In this document: positions 1-7,098 of the stretch, one piece after another
Layout of the letters: each line of letters begins with the position of its first letter
How positions within the stretch are numbered: position 1 is the first letter of the stretch
NCBI GenBank assembly: GCA_002887195.1
Contig: PJAB01001315.1
Coordinates: 1-15,430 of the forward strand
Reading direction: 5' to 3'
DNA length: 15,430 nucleotides
Source of the DNA: Chrysochromulina parva
Taxonomy: Eukaryota > Haptophyta > Prymnesiales > Chrysochromulinaceae
Notes under the pieces: generated by a model
Told to the model about the DNA's origin: nothing
Seen by the model: the letters and a program-made list of their open reading frames with translations, nothing else
Database searches by the model: none
Made by a program: the position numbers and the translations under genes

Positions 1-125
1 GCGAGCGCGACGGCCTCCCTCTCGTCAGCGCTCATGTGACGATTTGTGAGCTCACAGAGCTCCTTGGCGTGGCGCTCCAACGTGAGCGCCACGCGCTCGG
101 CCAGCGGGACTTGGCGGGACAACAT
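1..125 (-). CDS. Partial N-terminus of an unrecognised protein, running off the left edge
   Basis: Reading the minus strand from an ATG at 125-123 gives 41 open codons to the window edge. An in-frame TGA lies only a few bases upstream, which fixes the ATG as the first possible start. The peptide begins MLSRQVPLAERVALTLERHA and continues with a charged helical stretch ending near SADEREAVAL. That composition (Glu/Arg/Leu/Ala, amphipathic) looks like real protein rather than a shadow frame, but 41 codons without a stop are weak evidence in GC-rich DNA. It is divergent from the CNNM-like gene, leaving about 158 bp for both promoters, similar to the spacing between the DUF3110 and RAP genes. No family is recognised. 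Confidence 0.4.
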   Translation of the reverse strand, partial: MLSRQVPLAERVALTLERHAKELCELTNRHMSADEREAVAL

Positions 126-283
126 AAGAATTCACGACAAATTGTGAAGACTGTGAACGTGCTCCAGTTTTCTTGTTTCCGTTGATGAGGTTCTGAGCTG
201 TCCGCACCGTTTCTCCCTTTGAATGAGTGCCTTTGTGTACCTGTAAACACGTTTCACGTTTCCACAGGAACGCTCGAGGATCG
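126..283. promoter_or_regulatory. Short divergent intergenic region
   Basis: These 158 bp separate the possible minus-strand start at 125 from the plus-strand ATG at 284, so promoters or 5' UTRs of both should lie here. No TATA box is obvious. A pyrimidine-rich stretch ending in CACAG at about 253-268 resembles a 3' splice acceptor just ahead of the CNNM-like ATG. A 5' UTR intron or an upstream exon therefore cannot be excluded. Confidence 0.35.
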
Positions 284-1399
284 ATGGCTTCATCGGCGCT
301 CCCGGTATACCTATTGGCCGTGGCCGCGTCGCGGGTATCGCCAGCGCCAGAGCCTCAAGCGTTAGGTTCTACGGCAGCGCTGATCCTCGAGCTGACCCCG
401 CTCGACGCTGCTACTGAACACGCGGAAACGGTCACGTACGCTGGAGTCGTTTACGCGGCTCGCCGCGTAACTGGCCATCCTCTCGAGGCTGCAGCAGCCT
501 ATCCATCGCCTCCGTCAGCCTCGCCACCGCCAGTACCACAATCCTCGTCGTCATCAGCAGCGCCATTCTCGCCACCACCACCGCCATCCCCACCAGCTTC
601 GCCGCCATCCCCACCGCCACCCTCATCACCACCCTCATCACCGCCGTCACCACCATCGCCGCCGCCACCACCATCGACTCCGCCGTCACCATCACCGCCG
701 CCGCCGCCTGCACCGTGCACGTACGATTACCTAACGCCCCCCAATCCGGAGTTTTACGAGTTCCTCGGCATCATAGCTGCTCTGATCACGACTGCTGGCA
801 TCATGGCTGGGTGCACGTTGGGCGTGGTCAGCCTCGACCCCGTGAAGCTCAAGCGCAAGCAACTCGAGGGCTCGGAGCATGAGAAGCGCCAGGCGGCGAT
901 GATCTTGCCGGTGCTCGCCTCGCACCATCACCTACTCGTCACCCTGCTCCTGTGCAACGCTGCCGCCAATGAGGCTCTGCCCATCTTTATGAATTACCTC
1001 GTCGACGAGCAGACGTCGATCCTCATCTCGATTACGTGCGTGCTCGTCTTCGGTGAGATTCTGCCCTCGGCGATCATGACGGGGCCCTCGCAGATGCGCA
1101 TCGCCGCCTTCCTCTCTCCCTTGATCCGCGTGCTGCTCATCGTGACGTCACCGATCTCATGGCCCGTTGCGAAATTGCTCGACTGCTGGCTAGGCCATGA
1201 GGGTGAGGCCACTGATGACGCTGATGAGGTGGGCTCGAGCAGCCTCCTTCGAGCGTACTCAGCTCCCATCCCTCGAAGGCGTAGCTGGAACGACTCAGCG
1301 CTGTCGCGAGGAGGGTCTCTTCGCACCGCCTCAACCCGCCTCCTGCCCAACGTGGCAGACGACGTCAGCGGACGTGTTGCCGCTGCGGACGGCGTGTAG
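284..1399 (+). CDS. CNNM/DUF21-family membrane protein with proline-rich ectodomain, no CBS domains
   Basis: The protein is 371 residues from the first ATG; the open frame extends upstream only through a GTG. Residues 1-20 (MASSALPVYLLAVAASRV) resemble a signal peptide. Residues about 74-144 are an S/P-rich block of SPP and PPPP runs, like hydroxyproline-rich extracellular proteins of algae. Residues about 158-304 match the cyclin-M transmembrane domain (DUF21/CNNM): MAGCTLGVVSLD, then EKRQAAMILPV, HHLLVTLLLCNAAANEALPI, VFGEILP, and PISWPVAKLLD at the end. This family is linked to divalent cation (Mg2+) transport. Normal members carry a CBS pair and a cyclic-nucleotide-like domain after DUF21. 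Here about 67 residues rich in Ser and Arg follow and then a stop, so the cytosolic regulatory part is absent. Family assignment is firm; substrate and membrane are inference. Confidence 0.85.
   Translation: MASSALPVYLLAVAASRVSPAPEPQALGSTAALILELTPLDAATEHAETVTYAGVVYAARRVTGHPLEAAAAYPSPPSASPPPVPQSSSSSAAPFSPPPPPSPPASPPSPPPPSSPPSSPPSPPSPPPPPSTPPSPSPPPPPAPCTYDYLTPPNPEFYEFLGIIAALITTAGIMAGCTLGVVSLDPVKLKRKQLEGSEHEKRQAAMILPVLASHHHLLVTLLLCNAAANEALPIFMNYLVDEQTSILISITCVLVFGEILPSAIMTGPSQMRIAAFLSPLIRVLLIVTSPISWPVAKLLDCWLGHEGEATDDADEVGSSSLLRAYSAPIPRRRSWNDSALSRGGSLRTASTRLLPNVADDVSGRVAAADGV
505..715 (+). repeat. Proline-codon low-complexity tract
   Basis: The DNA is a degenerate CCA/CCG/TCA/TCG trinucleotide tract that encodes the S/P-rich ectodomain of the CNNM-like protein. 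The minus strand of the same tract is open too (Gly/Asp-rich or Ala/Val/Met-rich frames), but only because the composition lacks stops. Confidence 0.8.
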
Positions 1400-1718
1400 C
1401 CACACACCTGCGTGGACATGGAACATGCATATGCATGAAATGGTACTCGAAGGTGTTGCGGGGCCGTGTGACGTCGGCACCCCACTTTTTTAAAACAGTT
1501 TGCCGTCGCACCGATTGTCGCAATTTGGGTGGTCGCCTGTCCGCTGTTCGATGTTGACGTCACGTAAAAGCTTTCGTGTTGGTCGTCGTGTTACAATGTA
1601 GAAGTCACACAGACATACATTCAGTAACAGTGCCGTAGCACCGGTTGTCGCGTCTGTCGTGATAACGTTCACGTTCACATTCACACACGTCGTACGCGAA
1701 AAACAAGTAAGCCCAAAA
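1400..1718 (+). other. Intergenic region and probable 5' UTR of the bestrophin gene, with an internal repeat
   Basis: There is no gene here. Two related segments sit 132 bp apart: 1496-1521 (CAGTTTGCCGTCGCACCG, then ATTGTCGC) and 1628-1651 (CAGTGCCGTAGCACCGG, then TTGTCGC). The second lies inside a motif shared with the MsrB promoter. A run of TTCAC/GTTCAC direct repeats follows at about 1667-1685, just before the start codon. A donor-like CAAGTAAGC at about 1703-1711 precedes the ATG, but no matching acceptor was placed. Confidence 0.5.
1622..1636 (+). promoter_or_regulatory. 15-bp motif shared by the bestrophin and MsrB upstream regions
   Basis: CAGTAACAGTGCCGT occurs here, 82 bp before the bestrophin ATG, and again at 7782-7796 before the MsrB ATG. 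Both copies are on the coding strand and are followed by similar GCGTCT(G/T)TCGTG...TTCAC sequence. A shared core promoter or transcription-start element is the simplest reading. Function is inference. Confidence 0.4.
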
Positions 1719-3014
1719 ATGGTGCTTTGTATCCTCTTGATAGGCCTGGCAGCCGTCAGTGCCACGTGGGCACCTGCTCGCTTGTATGGACCGACATGCA
1801 CATGCCGCGTGACGTTTGGCGTATTCATGTGCCCGACGCATAGCCGCCAGCTCGAAGCTGGAGATCTCCTCCACCGCTCGCAGATCCTCCAGCGCCAGCT
1901 CGCGAGGGTGCACGAGCTGCGAGCCACGGAGTACGTGTCGGCTGCGCTGATCCGAAAGATTGGGAGGACACGCTTTGATTCCCCTACGGACGAGAAACTG
2001 TTCACGCACGACACCTGGGCCCAGCACGCTGGTTTGTCGCCCTTTAACCGCTGGAAAAAATACGTAACTGGATGGCGGAGCAGCTCCGTGCTGCGCGCGG
2101 TGCTCTCGCGCACCGCGTTCGTGACGGCTTGGACCGGGGTGGTCGTGCTCCTTGGCAGCCGGCTGCCAATCTCGCCGGTGGCGCTGCAGCTCCAGGGCAC
2201 TGCGATCGGCCTCGTGCTCGCCTTTCGGAACAATGCGGCCTACGAGCGACTGGCGGAGGCGCGCGCTCTCATGGGTAAGGTGATCACGCTCGGGCGCGAG
2301 ATTGCGAGCGGCGCGATCACCTTTCTGGCGCCCGACGAGCAGGACGGGTACCCAACGGCCGAGGCGTACCATCTCGTCCGCTACATGGCAGTCTTCGGGT
2401 GGGTCTTGAAGGCGCGTCTTCGAGACGGGGAGGTGGCCGAGGATGTCCTGCGCGCGGTGCTCTCTGACGAGGAGGTGGGCTGGCTGCTCAAGCAGCGCTC
2501 GCCTACGGTGGCGATCATTGGCCAGATACGGAGGCTGCTGTACACGCAGTACGCGAATGGCAAGCTCGCGGCACATCTCCACTCGAAGCTCGAGCTCAAC
2601 CTACTCGAGCTCTACTCCGTCATTGGAGGCATCGAGCGACTCTTCACATCGCCCATCCCACCCACCATGACCCGCCACGTCGTTCGCTCCCTCTGCCTGT
2701 GGCTGCTCGCGATGCCGCTCGCCCTCGTAGGGAGTATGCCGCCGCTCGCTGTGGTCTTCTTCACGACTGCCACCGCATACATCTTCCTCGGCATCGAAGA
2801 GCTTGGGGTGCAAGTCGAACAGCCCTTCGACATCCTGCCGCTCTGGCAGATCTGCCACCTCGCCACGCGTAACGTCGAGGAGGCTGCCTTTGCGCACCAT
2901 GACCCATGGCCGAGCTCCCATCGACCGGTGGCAGAGCTCCCTCCGTACGATGTGCTGACCTTTGGGCGAGGGCCTGTTTGGACGAGCGTGCCGCTGCCCG
3001 AGACGGCGTCGTGA
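1719..3014 (+). CDS. Bestrophin/UPF0187-family anion channel, probably plastid-directed
   Basis: The protein is 431 residues from the first ATG, the usual size for plant and algal bestrophin-like proteins. The N-terminus MVLCILLIGLAAVSATWAPA is a signal peptide. Its cleavage zone SATWAP recalls the ASAFAP-type motif of complex plastids, with an aromatic residue at +1. Family landmarks follow: hydrophobic segments around 130-147 and 152-166; LVLAFRNNAAYERLAEAR at about 165-182 (canonical RxNxAYxRWWEAR, here RLAEAR without the Trp pair); IERLFTSPIP at 305-314; hydrophobic helices at about 323-360; and GIEELGVQVEQPF at 358-370. Bestrophins conduct chloride or bicarbonate, and in algae thylakoid bestrophins feed bicarbonate to the carbon-concentrating mechanism. 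Targeting and substrate are inference. A tandem duplication places the present stop codon. Confidence 0.85.
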   Translation: MVLCILLIGLAAVSATWAPARLYGPTCTCRVTFGVFMCPTHSRQLEAGDLLHRSQILQRQLARVHELRATEYVSAALIRKIGRTRFDSPTDEKLFTHDTWAQHAGLSPFNRWKKYVTGWRSSSVLRAVLSRTAFVTAWTGVVVLLGSRLPISPVALQLQGTAIGLVLAFRNNAAYERLAEARALMGKVITLGREIASGAITFLAPDEQDGYPTAEAYHLVRYMAVFGWVLKARLRDGEVAEDVLRAVLSDEEVGWLLKQRSPTVAIIGQIRRLLYTQYANGKLAAHLHSKLELNLLELYSVIGGIERLFTSPIPPTMTRHVVRSLCLWLLAMPLALVGSMPPLAVVFFTTATAYIFLGIEELGVQVEQPFDILPLWQICHLATRNVEEAAFAHHDPWPSSHRPVAELPPYDVLTFGRGPVWTSVPLPETAS

Positions 3015-3061
3015 CCTTTGGGCGAGGGCCTGTTTGGACGAGCGTGCCGCTGCCCGAGACG
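2956..3061 (+). repeat. 56-bp tandem duplication across the bestrophin stop codon
   Basis: A 50-bp segment (2956-3005, starting TGACCTTTGGGCGAGG) is repeated without mismatch at 3012-3061, giving a 56-bp offset. The first copy is coding. The second copy begins with TGA in the reading frame, so the duplication junction supplies the current stop. A one-base difference (GAGACGGCG against GAGACGCG) separates the copies right at their ends. Confidence 0.9.
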
Positions 3062-3554
3062 CGTCGCCGTCGCTGAGTCAGTGGCTCGCCGACCGCACGC
3101 CCCTTCACGTCCACCCTTGACGTCGGTGTTCGGTTGGCAAGCCACGCAAGCTCCTTAGGAGCGACGTAGTTTTTCGGATTTACTATCCGTCCCGCCCGCC
3201 CGAAAGTCAGTCTGCGGGGTAGCTACGACTCTCGTAAACATCTTCGAAGCAACGCCTCAACGGCGCGGGGATCAACTCTCGAACTCAAGCCGTACATGGA
3301 AAGATCGGATCCCCGCGGACGAGGGACGTGCTCGACCGGTGCATGGTCCGGTGAGGTGGATGGCTGGAGTCTGCTGACTCCGTGACTCAGTCTGTACTAA
3401 CCGCGTACATGTACGACACACTCTGCAGAGCGGAGTCAGCACCGTGTGTTTGTTGCAGCGCGGATCATATTGTGAGGTCAGCCTGGCGAGCTCTCGGACG
3501 CAGCCCCCGAAAGCTCTCCGCGCTATACTGTCAAAGTTCCATGCCGCGAAGCGC
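3062..3554. other. Convergent intergenic region, no gene seen
   Basis: This lies between the 3' ends of the bestrophin (+) and MORN (-) genes. Short open frames exist on both strands but none has protein-like composition or a recognisable motif. No strong hairpin or repeat was seen beyond a small GACTC-rich patch near 3366-3392. It presumably holds both 3' UTRs. Confidence 0.5.
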
Positions 3555-6192
3555 TCATCGGCTCGCAACAGACACCATCGCTCGCGCGAGGGCGACGCGT
3601 TCAATCGCCTCCGCCTCCGAGAGCTTCAGATAGGCTTCGTACTCCACTTTCGAGGTGAACGGCGAGTCCACAAAGGACATTCTCGTCGAGGTCGAGTCGC
3701 TGGCACGCAACCTGCCTGCGAAAAACTCGCCCTGGACCGTCTGGCCGCTCGCCTTCGTAGTGTACTTACCGGGGCCGTCGATGACGCCCTTGACGAAACT
3801 GCCCTCGTACACATCGCCGCTCTCCTTGAAGACGTAACGCCCGTGCCCTGAGGTGAGATGGGAGGCGAAAGCATGGGGGAGGGCTGAGCGGTCGACGGCG
3901 CTGCGCAAGGGGGCTGGGCAGCGCTGCGCAAGGAGGGCAGCGCACCCTCCATCTTGTCATACGCCCACTCGCCCTCGTACTCGTCGCTGTCGGCGCTCGT
4001 GTACTTGCCTACGCCGTGGTACATGCCATTCTTCCACTGCCCCTCGTACACGTCGCCGCACGCGAAGAAGTATTTGCCCGTGCCCACGCGCGTGTCGTTC
4101 TCCCATTCGCCGACGTACGCGGAGCCCGAGTCATACTTGATCTCTCCATACCCGTGCCGCACGCGACCACTCGCGAGCCGCCCTCGCGATGTGCCTTGCA
4201 GCCTGCCACCCGGCGCGCCCTCGACCCTCTCTTTCGACTGGATGGTGAGGGCCTCGCCGTGAGCAATCGTCTCGCCAGAGTATCGGAAATTGCCGAGGCC
4301 GGCGCGGATGGCGCGCTCGCCCGTGAGTGAGGCCGTGAAGAACTTGATCCGCTTCCCAAACTCATCTGTCCCGTTGAGCATGCTTGCCTTGTCGAGCTTG
4401 GTCTTGCCCTTGAGCTCGCCGCGCTCGTACTCCCCCATGAAGGTCTCGCCGGTGCTCGCCTGGATGAACTTGCCAATCCCGTGGCTCACGCCGCCGATCC
4501 AGTCGCCCTCGTACACGTCGCCAGAGTTACGATAGTGGTAGCGGCCGTGCCCCTCCATCTTGTCGTTGACCCACTCGCCCTCGTACTCGTCGCTGTCGGC
4601 GCTCGTGTACTTGCCTACGCCGTGGTACATGCCATTCTTCCACTGCCCCTCGTACACGTCGCCGCACGCGAAGACGAACTTGCCCGTGCCTTCCCGCTTG
4701 CCACGCGACCATCCACCAACGTAAAAGGCGCCAGAGTCGTACTTGATCTCTCCCTGCCCGTGCCGTGAGCGCCCGCTCGCCAAGTGGCCACCAACGCCCT
4801 TCGCGTCCGCGACCTTCTCGGTGGTCGTCACAGAAGCGTCCTTTGAGGCGATCGTGTCGCCCGTGTACACAAAGTTGCCCAGGCCCTGACAGCAGCGCAG
4901 GAGATCGAGTGCACACAGTCAGCAGCAGCGGCGGCAGCAGCGGCAGCAGCGAGGAGGTTGTGGGGAGACGAGGCTGTGGGGAGACGAGGCTGTGGGGAGA
5001 CGAGGCTGTGGGGAGTCGAGACTGTGGGGAGATGAGGCTGTGGGGAGATGAGGCTGTCGGGAGACGAGACACTCTGAGTCGCGCAGTGCGCCGGAATCGT
5101 CCACAAGTTCCACAGCGCCTCACCGATTCGAGTCGTCAGTGGTCATCAGTGGTCATCAGTGGCCATCAGTGGTCATCAGTGGTCATCAGTGCTCGACAGT
5201 CCACAAGTTTCACAGCTTCGCACCGACTCGAGCGCCTGGCCACCCGTGAGCGAGGCGGTATGGAACTTGATGCGCTTTCCCCACTCGTCTGTGCCTGTGA
5301 GCAGGCTTGCTTTGTCGACCTTGGTCTTGCTCCTGAGCTCGCCACCCTCGTACTCTCCGATGGACACATCACCACCCTTCGTCGTGTACTTACCAAACCC
5401 CTCGCGGAAGCCGTTGACGAAGTTGCCCTCATACTGCGCGCGGTGCACATGCGAGCGTGCGCCTTAGCTGCCGGACGGGCTCCTCCGAGATACGCCCCGG
5501 GATCAGCGGCTAGGGCTGGCGGACGGGCTCCTCCGAGATACGCCCCGAGATCAGCGGATCTCTACGCGTGGCGAGGAAAGCGCGCCGACGAGGCAGACGA
5601 GGTGGGGGGTTCGTTCTCCCGGTTGCCTCACCAGATCGCCGGTATCCTTATAAATATAGCGGCCGTACCCCTCCATCTTGTCAGCCTTCCACTCGCCGTC
5701 ATACTCGAGGGCGCGCCCGCCACTGTCGCCGCTCGTGTACTTGCCGCGGCCGTGGTATTTGCCACCCTTCCACTCGCCTTCGTACACGTCCCCACACGGG
5801 TAGATAAACTTGCCTTGGCCCTCGCGCTTGCCGAAGGCCCACTGGCCCCGAAAGACCGAGCCCGACTCGTACTCGATCTCGCCGTAGCCATGGCGCATAC
5901 GGCCAGTCTCCAGCCGCCCTCGAATACCCGGCGCCAGCGTCACCTCTTCTGTCTGCGTTACATCTGAGGGGAGCTCGCCATCCGGCGGAATCGTCGAGCC
6001 CGTGTAGCGAAACTTGCCGAGATGCGCCTTGTACTCGCGCTCGCCCGTGAGCGTGGCGGTGAAGATGCGGATTCGGGTGCCAAATTCGTCACAGCCGCTC
6101 AGGAGACCCTCAATATCGAGCATGTTCTCGTGCGTTGGCCGCCGCTGCCTCCCGCGACCGGGAGGCTGCGCGATGGCCGGTTCCGTGGACAT
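3555..6192 (-). CDS. MORN-repeat protein with 15 repeats, four exons
   Basis: Exons on the minus strand are 6192-5632, 5433-5224, 4885-3946 and 3847-3555, joining to a 667-residue protein. Each junction restores a repeat known from another copy: DTGDL|YEGNF (compare SGDVYEGDW), ALES|GLGNF (compare AIRAGLGNF) and DKMEG|HGRY (compare DKMEGHGRY). The ATG at 6192 is the first in frame (MSTEPAIAQPP). There are three modules of five MORN repeats. Each module follows a linker of the form GTDEFGKRIKFFTASLTGE plus GLGNF(V/R)Y(T/S)G. Repeats look like EGTGKFVFACGDVYEGQW. MORN arrays bind membranes or scaffold cytoskeleton and signalling proteins. No enzymatic domain or membrane segment is visible. The C-terminal tail ends in a charged helix. 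The precise role is unknown. Confidence 0.85.
3848..3945 (-). other. MORN gene intron 3 (GT-AG, 98 nt)
   Basis: The donor is GGAGG|GTGCGCTG at 3945 and the acceptor is TCTCACCTCAG|GGCACG ending at 3848, phase 1. Splicing restores DKMEG-HGRYVFKESGDVYEG; reading through gives a Ser/Pro-rich stretch with no MORN pattern. It contains a 13-bp direct repeat (GCGCTGCGCAAGG at 3898-3910 and 3921-3933 on the plus strand). Confidence 0.85.
3964..4674 (-). repeat. 606-bp period module duplication in MORN exon 3 (105-nt identical blocks)
   Basis: 3964-4068 and 4570-4674 are identical over 105 bp. They encode the same run of MORN repeats (CGDVYEGQWKNGMYHGVGKY onward) in modules 3 and 2. The offset of 606 bp is exactly 202 codons, the full module length. 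Flanking sequence in both modules has diverged more, which suggests gene conversion or a very recent partial duplication. Confidence 0.9.
4961..5072. repeat. 16-bp minisatellite, seven units, in MORN intron 2
   Basis: The plus-strand unit is TGGGGAGACGAGGCTG. Units start at 4961, 4977, 4993, 5009, 5025, 5041 and 5057; the first three are identical and the rest carry one or a few changes. On the transcribed (minus) strand each unit reads CTCGTCTCCCCACAGC, a pyrimidine tract followed by CAG, like a 3' splice acceptor. Confidence 0.95.
5101..5230. repeat. 100-bp offset duplication of the intron 2 donor region
   Basis: Segments 5101-5130 and 5201-5230 match at about 25 of 30 positions (plus-strand CCACAAGTT(C/T)CACAGC...CACCGA(T/C)TCG). 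The second segment contains the real exon-intron boundary and the first lies inside the intron. Both read TCG|GTG on the minus strand, so a second potential donor (GTGAGG) lies exactly 100 nt downstream of the used one. Confidence 0.8.
5141..5190. repeat. 10-bp tandem repeat, five units, in MORN intron 2
   Basis: The unit GGTCATCAGT is repeated five times, with one substitution (GGCC) in the middle copy. It lies between the two copies of the donor region and may be the means by which the 100-bp duplication grew. Confidence 0.95.
5434..5631 (-). other. MORN gene intron 1 (GT-AG, 198 nt)
   Basis: The donor is GATCTG|GTGAGG at 5631 and the acceptor is GCGCGCAG|TATGAG ending at 5434, phase 0. 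The frame runs to a stop inside the intron if it is not removed, while splicing regenerates the MORN unit TGDLYEGNF. The intron contains a 48-bp tandem duplication. Confidence 0.8.
5472..5557. repeat. Two-copy tandem repeat, 48-bp period, inside MORN intron 1
   Basis: The 38-bp segment starting CGGACGGGCTCCTCCGAGAT at 5472-5509 recurs at 5520-5557 with one mismatch (GGGATC against GAGATC). Confidence 0.9.
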
Positions 6193-6597
6193 GAGGCCAA
6201 AGTTGGTCGTTGTCGCCAACTACGGAAGCACAGAGAATCGCCCGCCATACGTGAGCGACGGCAGAGATGAGGGCAAACGAAGCTCTGGCCCCGGTGCAAG
6301 CAAGCCGAGCGAAGAGATGCTGCTCTCGACTTTGATCCCTGACCGATCTCAATCTTCTGCCGGAGCTGCTCGTCAGATACATCAGACATGGCACGGCGAC
6401 GCACATGTCAGGGATGTTGTCGTGATCGTGCGTGGTGACGACGCGAGCTCTGAACAAAATGAAAAACAAGTTTGACGAATTTCGGCGCGAAGAATCACCG
6501 TCGGTCACTATGATTGAAGCCTCCACCTCGTCACGCACATGTACATGTATCAAGCTATGCGAGTGAGAGCCCAGGACGGTAGGATTCGTACAGGGAG
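6193..6597. other. Divergent intergenic region between the MORN and J-domain genes
   Basis: These 405 bp must hold two divergent promoters. Open frames reaching into it are extensions of the flanking genes from non-ATG codons or have no protein character. A 12-bp palindrome ACATGTACATGT lies at 6537-6548, close to the J-protein start, and overlaps a possible small upstream ORF. Confidence 0.5.
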
Positions 6598-6601
6598 ATG
6601 A
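6539..6601 (+). other. Possible 20-codon upstream ORF overlapping the J-protein start (ATGA)
   Basis: ATG at 6539 opens a frame MYMYQAMRVRAQDGRIRTGR that stops at TGA 6599-6601, which overlaps the J-protein ATG at 6598-6600. It is only relevant if the transcript starts upstream of 6539, which the sequence cannot show. Confidence 0.25.
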
Positions 6602-7098
6602 TTCGTGAAGGAAACTTCGCATTTCGACGTATTCGTCCTCCGATTGCAATGGCCAGCGGCGCACGGACGCCTGTGACGATTGCGACGCACAAGGCGGCAG
6701 CGCGCGTCCTCGGCCTCAGTCCACTGCCCACGGCTGCAGAAGTCAAGAACGCTTACCATAATATGGCCAAGCGTTGCCACCCTGATGTTGCATTGGCGGG
6801 AAGTGCAAGCAAGGCTGAAGCGGAGGCCCGTTTCATGGAAATTCGCGCTGCGTACGAGACGCTGCAACGGCCAACCATGTCTGAGACGGCGCGTAAACTC
6901 ATGACTCCCGACGGTCGAAGTCACAAGGACGAGATAAGGCGTTACCATCAAAACACTGGTTCGACATCGATCAGGGTTATGACTGCTTTGCTCTTTGGCA
7001 TGACAGGCTATCTTGCCTTTACGCTCCACAAGAAGGAGCGCTTTCCGCACCAGCGTGGCTTTGCGATACGAGACTTATGGAGTGCTAGGCGCTGGTAG
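6598..7098 (+). CDS. Small J-domain (DnaJ/Hsp40-type) protein with C-terminal membrane segment
   Basis: The protein has 166 residues. The N-terminus MIREGNFAFRRIRPPIAMAS is basic and free of acidic residues after residue 4, resembling a mitochondrial or plastid presequence; an internal ATG at 6649 is an alternative start. The J domain spans about residues 33-91: AARVLGLSPLPTAAEVKNAY, then MAKRCHPDV with the HPD motif at 61-63 that stimulates Hsp70 ATPase, then the helix ARFMEIRAAYETLQ. The G/F and zinc-finger regions of type I and II J proteins are absent. Residues about 126-143 (RVMTALLFGMTGYLAFTL) form one hydrophobic helix flanked by positive charge. It is likely a membrane-tethered Hsp70 co-chaperone. 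No specific orthologue is recognised. Confidence 0.8.
   Translation: MIREGNFAFRRIRPPIAMASGARTPVTIATHKAAARVLGLSPLPTAAEVKNAYHNMAKRCHPDVALAGSASKAEAEARFMEIRAAYETLQRPTMSETARKLMTPDGRSHKDEIRRYHQNTGSTSIRVMTALLFGMTGYLAFTLHKKERFPHQRGFAIRDLWSARRW

Larger units (their letters stand above)
4886..5223 (-). other. MORN gene intron 2 (GT-AG, 338 nt), built largely of repeats
   Basis: The donor is GAGTCG|GTGCGAAG at 5223 and the acceptor is CTGCTGTCAG|GGCCTG ending at 4886, phase 0. Joining gives TGGQALESGLGNFVYTG, aligned residue for residue with TGERAIRAGLGNFRYSG of the next module and TGEREYKAHLGKFRYTG of the first. The GTG at 4870 that opens the downstream frame is a valine inside the linker, not a start. 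The intron holds a 10-bp repeat, a 16-bp minisatellite, a CTG-rich run, and a second copy of its own donor region 100 bp in. Confidence 0.85.

Noticed and set aside
243..268. Tiny intron (GTAAAC to CCACAG) ahead of the CNNM-like ATG
   Set aside because: Only about 25 nt separate the two sites, too short for splicing. The acceptor-like end is recorded only as a possible partner of an unseen upstream donor.
4961..5072. CRISPR-like repeat array
   Set aside because: The 16-bp units are directly adjacent without spacers. It is a minisatellite inside an intron of a eukaryotic gene.
4765..5967. 400-codon plus-strand frame across the MORN gene
   Set aside because: It runs through the minus-strand exons and intron minisatellites and has no domain features. 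The minus strand shows clear MORN repeats with consistent splice sites.
3555..6219. Three or four separate small MORN genes
   Set aside because: The internal starts are GTG or TTG valine/leucine codons within repeats, and donor/acceptor pairs join the pieces in frame at positions matching homologous repeats. One four-exon gene is the simpler model.
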